This document shows positions 48,532 to 60,500 of a stretch of 64,000 nt of DNA, piece after piece. Source of the DNA: Cricetomys ansorgei (taxonomy: Eukaryota > Chordata > Mammalia > Rodentia > Nesomyidae). Numbering within the stretch: position 1 is the first letter of the stretch; every line of letters starts with the position of its first letter. The position numbers and the translations under genes are program-made. The DNA lies in NCBI GenBank assembly GCA_026225945.1, contig JAMJFZ010000597.1, positions 607,501 through 671,500 of the forward strand, in the 5' to 3' direction. The notes below the pieces were generated by a model. The model did not search any database and was not told the origin of the DNA. It saw only the letters and a program-made list of their open reading frames with translations.

Positions 48532-51500
48532 GCTTTCTTTATGGAGGTAAGAGCCTGGACTCTGGGGCTTAGAGAGAGATTACTTGAAAGCACCTGCCTG
48601 CCGAGCCCTCCCAGCTTTTGCTCCTTGCTGGATGAATGTACAGACTTCATTGGGTTTCTTATGGGGCCACTGAAGCTCCCAACTCTTGGGCAGGGGTTTC
48701 ATTCTAGCAAAGCAGGACCAACATGATGTGAGTGACTCACTTTTTGGCCCTGTTTTGGGCAGGCTTTTTTTTTCTGGCACTGCCCCAGGAGTCTGCATTT
48801 TTTTTCTAGTTTGTAAACTTCTTGATCCCTAGTCCAGGATCCACTGGCCTCTTCAGTGGACAGGTGTTGAGAAAGGAGTTCAGAGTTCAGTGTCATAGCT
48901 CTGTATCTCACTTACTTTGGTTTCTTTGTAATCTAGATGCACTAATGTGTCACTCAAGGTTATAGGAAGGAGAATGAAATCAGATTTTTTAAATTTTTGA
49001 ATTATTTCTAGAAGTTGCTAACATAGACATTGACATTTTTTTTATTTATGGTTATTCTGTCTGCTTCTGTCTTCTTGTTGATCATATTTTATCAACTTAT
49101 CTGCTAACTCTGCTCCTTTTCTTTCCAGACTCCCTTGAACCGAGAAGGGTATTAAATATACCACACCCAACCTATTGCCAAGCCTTTTCCGTTCTTCTCC
49201 CATCTAATATCTCTCAAATCAATATCCCAGTCCATCTTCATCTAGCTCCTGGACCTAAGGAGCCCTAATAGTTTGTCATGCCATTGCTCTTTCACGCCAT
49301 GTGGTGTCACTGTTGCACTCCTAGTCCTCCTGGTCCCAAAGCACACCGTTCAGTGTGCCTAGCGACCATCACCACCAAGAGAATCTCTATTCAGTATAAT
49401 CTCTGCTCCTCAAAAATTCCTTCTTGGTAAGTTTTATAAGTTTTATTTCTTGTTACCTAGTTCTCTTGGATACTCTTTCCAAGTCTCTGAAAGTGCCATA
49501 CACAGTGGATCCCAATTGCTTGCCCTCTAAACTATTCTACTTACCAGTTGCATAGATGCTAATAAGGGGTAGGTGGGTTTACCTTTTAAATGACACTGTA
49601 TAGTATATAAAATAAAATATAGTTATAATATTATATATATTATATGTGTGTGTACCATAGACTATATGTATACATGTCTAACTCTGTTTATATTATGTTT
49701 GTAACCTGAGCTATAATAGAGTAAAGCAAAGCTCTCTAAGTAGGAATAGTAACTCTAGCATTGTATAATGTGGATCAGTACTTAACCTCTCTGAGCCTCT
49801 GTTTGCTTATTATAAAAATAAGTATAAGTAATAGTACTTACTCAAAAAGAATCTGTGAGGTAAATGAGTTAATATATGTAAATTACTTGAAATAATGTCT
49901 GGAATATAATAAGTGTTCTGTACTGGATTTTGTGGTATACCATAATTTTTATAATACTTTTAGTAATTTGAGTTACATACAATGCATCTCAATAACACCC
50001 TCTTCCCATTCCTCCATGTTCCACCCTCCCATCATTGTTCCCCCAAAAAAAGAAAAAAGAAAAAGAAAAAAAAAACAAATAAAAGAAAATTAAGTCAAAG
50101 TTGTGTGGCAGGAAGCAGAGGTTACCATGGTCTTTGGAAGCAGCAGGCTGCTCTGATCATGGACATTCACCTGGCCCATTGGGCTCAAACTAGCCCAAGA
50201 TAAATCATAACAAAGTTCAACCTGAAGTTGGGCCTCACTGCCCAAACCTGAACACCAAGCAGGCTCCCTGCTATCCTTCGAGCACCAGGGTATTCCACTG
50301 GCACCAGATATCCTGCAGGAACTAGACATCCCACAGCACCAGGGCCCTCCTTCCCCCCACAGGCACCTGTACTGCCTGCAGACTCCAAGAACTCTCACAG
50401 ACACCAGGGCATCCCACTGGCTCCAGGGCATCATACAGGCACCTGGACCCCACACAGGTACCTGGACATCCCTCAGGCACCTGGACATCTTGCAGGCACA
50501 TGGCCTCCCATAGGCACTAGGGCATCCTGCAGGGACCAGGACATCCCACGGGCACCAGGGCATCATGTAGATGCCCCAACTTCCTGCAGGCTCCAGGATC
50601 TTCTGCAGGCACAAGGGCATCCCACAGTGCCCAGACATCCTGTAAGCACCAGGAAATACCTCAGGCTCTAGAGCATCCCACAGATGTCTGGGCATCTGGG
50701 AAGGCACCCAGTCTTCCCACAGGCACTTGGACATCCAGAGGATCTGAGTTTGGCTCCCAACATCCCAGGTCTAGTTCCAGGAAACTGAATACACCAGGCT
50801 TCCTCTGACACATGCACTTTCATACACACCCCCACACAACAACACACACAATTAAAAGTATTAAAAATTATAATTGCACTTGTATATTTATTTTGTATGT
50901 GTATACTCACATGTCATGGTGCAAGCATGAGTGTATGGGTGTGCAAGTCAGAGTTCATTTGAGTCAGTTCTCTCCTACAATATGGGTGCTGAGTATTGAA
51001 CTCATGTTGTCAGTCTTGTTGGCAAGCATTTGTACCTGTCTGAGACATCTCTACAGCCCCCCCTCATTTCCTGCTTTCTGAGATAATTAATTTGTTCATA
51101 TTACCAAGGGAAGATTATCTTCTAACCCTATATCTGCCTGAATTGCTTTTCTTTAATCTGCAAAAGCAAAAGACAAGCTGTGCTTGGTGGCACATGATAG
51201 TAAGACTGTATTCAAAATCAAAACAAAACAAAAACCAACCAACCAAACAAACAAATGGAAAAAAAAACAAAAACAGAAACCTTCATCTTGGTATCCCTTC
51301 CACTAAAAGAAAGTAAGACCCCCCCCCCAAAAAAAAAAACACAGACAGGGCCCTGCTATTCATGAACATGCATCTCCATGTTCATGCTTGGAGCATTAAA
51401 ACTACTCATACATTCAATTCGGTATCCTTCTCTGCAGAGGCCTCCTTAAGCCTTCTCAGGGTTCCCTTCCCTTCCCTTCCCTATGCCATGCTAGGGACTC

Positions 51501-54500
51501 AGAGGAAACTCAGAGGATTTATTACACTATGAGAAGCCCTTCTGATTGTCTCTTTATGTTCATATGTCTGCCTCTGTTGTCATAGGAAAATTTTCTGTCT
51601 TGCTTATTCGCTCTTGTATACTAATTTTTATATACTTATTTTTCATGCATCTCCTAACACTATATTCTCTTGTTTCTAGAATCTAAGTTAACGAACATGA
51701 GAAAGAACATTCTTGCACAGGTGCAAAGTGAATGCTGGAACCGTAATCAGAAGCTGATAACAGAGCTGACAGATTTCTTGCGGGTCTTCCAAACCATCAA
51801 CTCAGACATCCATGCCATTGCACAGTGCTCCCAAAAAGTGAGTTCTCCTCATCCATTCTTCCTAGTATATCCAGGGCCCAGCCTGCACAAAGGCTCAGCA
51901 CATTCTTTTTAGATTTCTGTTGAGCTCCTTATAGGGTTTAATGATCTTAAACTATGCTTGTATATATTATCTGTTCTTGATGATTCTTGCCCCTTTTGTG
52001 TAGTGCTCTGCTTCCTCATGTCTGGAGCAAAAGACCCTGAAGAAATGAGATAGAGTCTTGCTTTAAGATATATTGTAGAGGAATATTTAATCTTTTTTTT
52101 TTGTTGTTGATGTTTTGTTTTGTTTTAACTCTGGCTGATCTGGAACTCACTCTGTAAACCAGGCTGGCCTCAAACTCACAGAGATCTACCTGCCTCTGCC
52201 TCTAGAGTGCTGGGATTAAAGGTGTTGCTACCATTACCTGGCTAATACTTAATCTTTTGATTCAGCAACATGGCTGCTCTGGGAAAGGATCATAGGCCTG
52301 TGTGATCTGGCTGGAATGCAGCACATACCTTTGCCAACTCAGAGGCAATGGTGGCACTCAACTTTTATCCCAACTTTTGGGATGTAAAAGAAAGCAATCA
52401 ATTCAGAAATTGGTCACAGTTCTTAGTTCATGGTTCTCAGTTCAGAGTTCATAGTCAGTTCAGAGTTAAGAGAGAAGCAGTAGAGATTGAGAATGGAAGG
52501 AGGTTGAGTCAGCGCATGCTAGTCAACTGAGAAGCAGAAAGTCAGAGTCAGAGTGAGCACATGCCTTTAATCCCAAGTGTGATAGTGAATCAGAGTGAAG
52601 ACTTGGCAGAGTGACATCTGAGATGAATCAGAGTGAAGAGCAGGCAAAGTGATGAATCAGAGTGAAGAGCAGGCAAAGTGATGAATCAGAGGAAGAATTA
52701 GCAGAGTGAGTCAAGTGAGGACATATCCAACTCTCATGATATAAAAGCAGTCTCTCAGCTCAGAGAAACAGAGGCAGGCAGAGAATCAGTCAGATAAGAC
52801 ACAGAGGGAGGCAGGCAGAGAATCAGTCAGATAAGGCACAGAGGCCTCACTGTAATTTTGCTGCTGTTATGAATCATAATATAATATCTGATATGTATAT
52901 GGTCTTAAGTCATCTCTGTGAAAGGGTCATTTGACTTCCAAAGGGGTTGCGACCCACAGGTTGAGAGCTGCTGGTTTAAAGGTTGCGCTGGGTGGTGGTG
53001 GTACATGCCTTTAATCCAGGCACTCAGGAGGCAGGTGATCTCTGTGAGTTTGAGGCCAGCCTGGTCTACAAGAATGAGTTCCAGGACAGCCAGAGTCTGA
53101 AATAAAAAGGACACAAAATAACAACAAAAAGGCTGAAGCTGGGTCTGGAGCCTCCAGAAGCCCACTCTGGAGGATGAGATTGCCCCTTGAGGGTGTGTCC
53201 AAAGAGGTGAGTAGGGTTGTTGGGGTGCTGGTCTCATGCTGTAACCTCTACAGTTGAATGAAGCCAATGAGCAGTACAGCCAGTTGGAGGAACGTGTGGA
53301 ATATGTCCGATCACTCCATGACCTCATCCGCAACCACTGTAGCCTTTTCATCGCTGAGAATGAAGCTCTAGATATCGCGGTAAGAGAAGAATTTAAGGAC
53401 TCATTCATCCCTCCTGGCCTCCTTCCTTTATAATCACATCTCACTGTCCTCTGCTTGCCCCACAGCTTCTGGATGTATGGGAGGCATTTCAGTTTGAGAG
53501 AAGCCAGGCTTCAGAGTTCCTGCTCAGCAAGCGACACGCAATTGTGCCCAAGCTGCATCAGATGATGGCAACAGCATTGGTAGATCTGGGACGTATGCTG
53601 GCGAAGGTGCTGTCTGGTCCCTTCATGGATCCTTCACAAAACCAGAGGAGCATAGAGCACCGCCTTACTGCCTTGGAGTATAAGTTCCTGAAGACACTCA
53701 ACAATTTTAATGACCTACGCTATGCTTACGCCACCTTCACTGGTACTGATCTTTGCCTCCTCCTTTTTTACCCTATGATGGGACTATCCAACTATGATAA
53801 GGGTTGGGACTCAAGGTCTTGTGTTTTCTGTGATCCTAAGCAAGCCTTGGGAACCATATGCTTCCTTCTCTTTTACAAACAAATATTGCAGGATAATTGC
53901 TTCATTCATTGTATGTCTCGGGTGTTATGTTAGTGGATACAGGAACTTCACAGACTGGTAGGAAAAGCAAATAGCTGAATGTTTCATTAGAATGTAATGG
54001 GCTGGGCTTAAAAGATGATTTGAAAGAAATGTGCACACTCATTGCAAAACTTAGCCTTTGTGTAGCCTTGGTCAGTGCTGTCCTGTGCCATATATAAAAA
54101 TAGTCAAAAAGATCTTGATGTGGTAATCACTACCTCCAGCCAATGTGTCTAGATAAAGACTAGTGAGAGCCTCACTGTCCCACAGAAGACCAGGACAGAA
54201 CTACTGGTCTGAGATCATTCTTCCTCTACAGGGAAATGGGGCTGGTTCCTTCTTTATATAACTGCATGGCTCTTTTCTCATATGCAGTCACTTATATCTC
54301 TTGAAAGGGTGCATTATGAGTTGCACCTTGGTCAGCTATCAATTGTAGCTATCTCTGTCTGTGAGCACTCCCAGTCTCAGGATCTTTTGCCCAGGTGGGA
54401 TGGGAGATGCTCTAGAACCATCTTTCATCAGGAATCTCTTTTTTGGATTGTTGGTGAAAATGCAGGATGGAGGTCTCAGGCCACATGGTACTAGGTCCAG

Positions 54501-57500
54501 AAAACTACATAATGTGTTCATGTCCTCTTTCTGTCCCCAATTCCTTAACTAATCCCAGTTTTTGTAAAAATAATATTTTAGACCCTGATGATTTAATAAC
54601 TATCCTCAATGTCTGAGAGCTCATTCCCTTATTCATCTATTCAGCGCTTATTTGCTTAGTGCCTGCTATGTACTGAGCTCAAAGTACATCAATGACCAAA
54701 TGACAAAATATCTTTCATAATGGATCCAATATTGCTGGAGAAGATGATAAATAACAATTACAAAATATAACTAAATTATGTAGCATATTAGAAAGTGACA
54801 ACCTAGGGAAGGAAAACACAGCAGAACAAGAGTGTCTAAAAATGACAAATGGGTAGAGAACAATGTTTTATGGGATAGTCTGCAAAGGCCTCATGAAGAA
54901 GGTACAGGTCAAAGGCCCTGGCAGAAGGGAGTGTGCCTGGTATAGCTGAGCTGCAATCAAGTCCACTGTGGCTGGAATTGAGTGCCTGAGCTAGAGACTA
55001 ATAAAAAGGAAGCCCTTTTATTTTATCACTATCATGTTTCCCCTGGAATCCTTTCCTTGAAATAACTGCTCTTTGGATAGTCCCATTTCCACTGTTGAAC
55101 TGAGAGATTTACATAGACACAACTCATCTTTTTTTTCTGGACTTTTGTTCATTAAGGGTTCTTGACTGACCCATTTCCCCAATAGCCTAAGTCTCAGCCA
55201 GCCCTATTCCACAGGGGATAAGTGTCCTTTGTCTCTGCCTGCTACTGGGTCACGGCCTATAGTGAAGCAGCAGCGCATCTGGCGGCTCTATAGACTCATC
55301 ACTGAAAACTTTAAGGAGTGGAAGTGCACGGCTTTTACCAAGGTGCTGACACTCCTCCTGGGAACTCTCACCTGGGGTGGAAGGCTGCTGGGTGGAGGTT
55401 GGAGGGTGTCAGGCCGACAGTGAGCTCTTCTCTGTGCAGTTCAACCTTTCTAAGGCCCGGGAGAAGACAGATGCCTGGCTGACAGAGGCTGCAAGACTCA
55501 GCGCAACCCTGGGGGTGCACAGTCCAGTGCTACAACGCTGCATGCGCTTGCTCGAGGAGTTTAGAATCTACCTGCCTTTGCTCACCAAGCTGGGGAGCCT
55601 CCAGCTGCAGAACTTTAACTGCCAATCCCTCTTGAGAGGTGAGTTTGGTTAGAGACAGGGGAACGACAGTGTTTAAAGAAATTCCCTGCTGCTCCTGCTG
55701 GAAATGTTGTCCTTCCCTCCTCTTTCCCACATATGCTAAACTAATTTCACCTAGGGGGATCACATTTCTATTCTATGCTCCTTCATTACAGCACAGGGTC
55801 CTCTCTACTGAAGGGGATTGGACACAGGCTAGAGTCTCAGATTTGGGGTTTGAGTTGTGACTTGGATCTTGGGTTCTGAGTTCTTGGCTCTGTTGTATTC
55901 CTGATATGCAGGACTCCAGCTCAGCACTGCAGTTGAAGCTGGTCTGTGCTCAGTAGAAATGAGCTCTGGGATATGAGCTCAATTCAGTCATGTGCTGAGT
56001 GTTGTTCTGACTTGTCTGTTCTATTTCAGTGTTAGGGCTGGGTAGTCTCCAAAGCTTGGACCTCCTCACAGTGGGCCAGCTGCTCAACTGTCCACTGCTG
56101 GAATTTTCAGACCGAATCAATCAGGTAGGACCCACAAGAAGGAGGAGAGGAGGCTGTTTGAGCCAGTCCTTGTAATAAAGCCAGTCAAGGCCTAAAAGTC
56201 CCTTGGTCTATGGGGACAGTGATGGTTGTCATGTAGGTGACAGGGAAATTAGGACTGATGCCTTTCTTGGAGTTAGAGTCTCCATTCATCTGTACAGATG
56301 AGGATCTGATGGGCAGTTCCAGACTCTTACCTGACTAAATGCTTTCCCTGGTAGAAGAAAGTGACTGATGTCTGCTAACATTTACTTGATCCCTAAAGGG
56401 CACAGCTTGTCTAGGGTATTGCCTACTCAGTGGGAACCTTCCAGGAGGCTGCTCAGTGGAAGCAGTGGCACAGGGCCAAATGTGAATAGTTCAATGCTGC
56501 TGCTGTCAGTATATCACTGAAGCCTAATGGTCTCACTTCTTCAAATCTGAAACTTCTACTCTCTAGGCCCCTAAGTTCTGCCTCAGACCCAGCCCTCAAG
56601 TCCTAGTTTCAAGCCAGTTCTGGTTTCTGAGGCATACCTTTTCCAGGTCTGGCAATGTAATAAGGAACGAATTCATGCCCAGAAGAACCTACAGCGGATG
56701 CAGCAGTACTGGGAGAAGCGTCAGCTGCGCCTGCTCAACTTCATCCTACATGTGCCCTACAAGTCCCCAGCCTTAGAGCGTTCCAAAAGGCAGGCGTTCC
56801 GAATCCCCCAGTGGGAGTTAGTGGGCAAGGATAGTGGCACCTTCCTCCTTTCAGGTGAGTCTCAGCCTTTGTGATCCAGTGAATGCCTCCAGCTAAGGCT
56901 CTTCTCATCTACCAGTTCTTGTCAAATATGTCTACCATAGTCAGGGCCCGAACCTTAAGGATAGCCTGAGGCATCAATGTGTTATGTTATAGTATCTTCC
57001 AAGTTCTCTTAATGTCTTAATCTTTGCAGAAGCTCTTTACGCACAAGTTCCTTCCTATAGTTAATGCCTAGCTCCTTTAGGGAAGGTCCTTTTCGGGTGT
57101 ACTAAGAATTTTTTTTTTTTATGCCACGGTATATATTTTGAGATCAGAGACAACCTGCAGGTGTTGGTTCTCTTTCCACCATGTAGGTCCAGGACATCCA
57201 ATTTAGGTCATCAGGCTTGGTGAAGGCAGGTACCTTTTATGGGCTGAGTCATCTGGCCAGTCCTATGAAATTCTTCAGGCTAGAGAGATTGCTCAGTGGT
57301 TAAGAGCACTTGTTGCTCTTATGGAGGACCTAGGTTTGATTCCCAGCACCACATGGTGCCTCACAGCCATCTGTAACTCCAGTCAGGGAATCCAATGCCT
57401 TCTGTTGGTCTCCACAGACATCAGGCAGGCCAAGTGTACACACACAGAGGTATACATGAAAAACACCCATACATGTAAAATAAAATTTTTTTTATAAAAA

Positions 57501-60500
57501 GAAATTCCTTGTGTTATTTCGCTCCACTTGTCAATGCTCTGTCCTCTGGATTTTACCCTGCTTATTTTATGTCTCTCCCTCTCTCTCTTTCTCTCTCTCT
57601 CCCTCTCCCTCTCCTCCCCACTTGACAGCAGAGAAGCTTATTGGGTCACTGAGCCATGGGTCAAGCAGGCCACAGGTTTATTTGACCTTCTTGAAACACA
57701 GGTTGTTGGTGTGACTACACTTGTTGCAGTTGACTGCATGGGGGTATAGGCATGCATAGCACTTGTGGTAGATTGTCACAGTTGTACTTCTAAGTGAGCT
57801 GACCTAGGGATGCCTCAATGATGCCATCAGGCGGGCACAGCATGAGGTGCAAGGTTTACTCTTTCTGGATGTTGTAGTGGAGTAGGGTGTGGCCATCCTT
57901 CAGCTGCTTGTCAGGGATATCAGCCACTGTGGTCAGATGAGATGCCTTCCTTATCTTAGATTTTGATCTTGACATTCTCTATGGTGTCACTGTGCTCAAC
58001 CTTGAGGGTGATGATCTTGCCCATTAGGGTCTTCACAAAGATCTATATGTCCATTGGCCACCTTGTTGATGAGAAAGAGCCATTCTTTTATTCTTTTTCT
58101 CATTAAATTAATGGGCCACCTTTGTGCCAAACACAGTACACTTTGAGATTTACAGATATATCCCTATATCCCTCAAATTTCCAGCCCAGTGAGAAACTGA
58201 CAATAGCATGCATTTAAACACATGATAGACCACCATACTGAGGACAGTAGGTAAGAGAAGACCAGCTCAATGAACCAGGGATATTAAGAAAAGTACCACT
58301 TTAGACAGTGGCCTCCTGCTGACTTTTGAAGAATAAAAGTTTATCAGACTTGCAAGTTGAGAAATGCATGTCACATATGGAAAAGCACATATACAAGTGT
58401 GTTAGTTATTTTTAAACTTAGGGGAAGAAAAGGTTTATTGGCTTATAGGTGACAGCATATCATCAATGGAAGCCAAGGCTGGAACTTGAGGCAGACATCT
58501 GGATATAAGAACCAAAGCAAAGACTACAGAGGAATGATTTTTACTGGCTTGCTCCTCTGGCTTGCTCATTACCTTTCTTATATAGCTAAGGTCCACCTGC
58601 CTAGGTATGGTGCTGCTCACAGTGGGCTGGTGGCCCTACATCAATTAGCAAACAAGAAAATGCCCACAGACATGCCCATAGATGAAGGTAATTCCTCAAC
58701 TGAAGTTCCTTCTTCAGGTGTTTCAAGTTGAGAACTGAAGCTGACTGTGACAGAACACATTCAAGAAGATGTATGGGAATTGCTGGTAGAAGAGAATCTT
58801 TTTATTCAACATAGTTGGTATCAAATCAGTGAATCCAAGAAATTAGTTAAATATGTAATCATATTAGGTAGATATATAGACAGGACTTGAGATTTTTATT
58901 TCAGCTAAAAATGTATGCATGCGCATTTACTTGCTAACATTTTACTCTAAAAACAAGAGATTTTTATTAGCTTACCTTCTATGGTTTCTGTAGAAACAGC
59001 AACATTTTTCTCTCACATATTCCAGTAGTTACCACTCTCTTAGGTTAGATTATATAATTAAAATTATAATCCACACAAATAGGTTTTCAAACGTTCTCAC
59101 TTAACTTTCATTTAATCAGGCATATGATTTAATTTGTAGGAGCAAAATTGTTGAAATATTTTAAAGAATAACTTGAGTTTTATGAGGTTTTGCTGAATTT
59201 TGATCATTAGACAGTTCCATTGCATTGGTTTGAATATGCAGTGTCTCCCACAGGCTTATGTATTGAGGGTTTGATTGACAGCTGATGGGTTTTGGGGAAG
59301 TGATTGGATCCTAGGAGCTTAATTTCTTGATGTATTCATAGTGTGATAGCATTTTTGGATGGTAGGAAGTAGATGAGTCCTAGTTGGAGGAAGAAGTTCA
59401 ATAGGGATGCGTCCTTGAGAGCCATGTCTTGCTTTGGCTCCTCCCATTCTCCTTTTTCTCTGCTTCCTGACCACCATTGTGTAAACTGCTGTGTTTACCT
59501 TCCCCAGCATGACTGGCAAAACCTCTGAGACTATGAACTAAAATAAATCTCTTCCTCCTTAGTTGTGTATGTCAGGCAATTCATCACAGCAACAAAACTT
59601 CCGAATAATACAGTGTACAACAGAAAGGGGGAACATCCATTAGAGGGTCTTCCAAGTCACTGAGATGAGAGCCCCACGACTACTTGGAACAGGAAATAGG
59701 CATGTGAAGTTAGAAAGGTCAGATCATGCAAAATAATTTATTCAGTAATATTTAAATAATGGAGAATATCTTGTCATAGGGAAATGATAAGGTCAGATTT
59801 TAGTTCAGTACAGAGAACTGGGAGGCAAAGAATGGAGACTGAGAGATCAGTTAAGAGACAACTGCTGTGACTCAAGTGAAAAACAATAATGGCCTACACT
59901 AGAATGGCAGCAATAGAGAATGAGAAAAGTAGATAATACTTGAACTGCTTAGGAGTCCATCTGCACAAAATGGATAGCAGGTGCAAAGTTGGTTACAGAG
60001 AAGAGAATATGTCTTTTCTGTTATAACAGAGCTCTTTATCCTTATCATGGATCCATGCACTTTTGGTTTGGAATACCTTTCCTATCTATTTTTATATGGA
60101 CTTCTTGTTCACATCTCTTATTTAGGACTAATCATTTTCAGTGTTGATTGAAACGTATTAAGACTAGGCATCTGTAGTTAATACACACCATGATTCAAAG
60201 GACAATCTTTTCCCACTTTTGACATGAGCACATTTTATGCTAATCCTTTTGCCTGTGTTTGACCCTGGTTCCATACTTTGTCAATCTGCTTCTCTTTATA
60301 CTATCCTACTTTCCTATATTACCCTTAGGGTTTTCTGCTACTAAAGTTATTTTAAAAATTAGTGGAGTACAAACTATGGATGGTTTGGTTCTTGAGCCAC
60401 TTCTAAGTATAACTTCAGGTACTAACTGGATTCCTACAATCTTCACTTGAATTCAATCCTTAGCCTACTTTCTGTCCAGCTTTTTCTCATGCTCTCATTC

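Larger units (their letters stand above)
46469..51679 (+). other. DNHD1: DNHD1 intron of 5.2 kb, repeat-filled
   Basis: Contains the reverse B3-like and LTR-like copies above, a (CA)n tract, a MIR, a 19-bp minisatellite, another reverse B3-like SINE (about 50900-51062) and an A-rich B1-like piece (about 51175-51270). 48.55-49.75 kb and most of 46.5-47.2 kb hold nothing I can assign. Confidence 0.6.

Noticed and set aside
50090..50734. 214-codon open frame on the minus strand
   Set aside because: It lies on the 19-bp minisatellite, shows only low-complexity, repeat-derived residues, and has no splice or start context; it is open by chance.
53544..53933. Extension of the DNHD1 exon past 53742
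   Set aside because: The frame stays open by chance after the donor ACTG/GTACTG; the next exon at 55215 continues the phase exactly.
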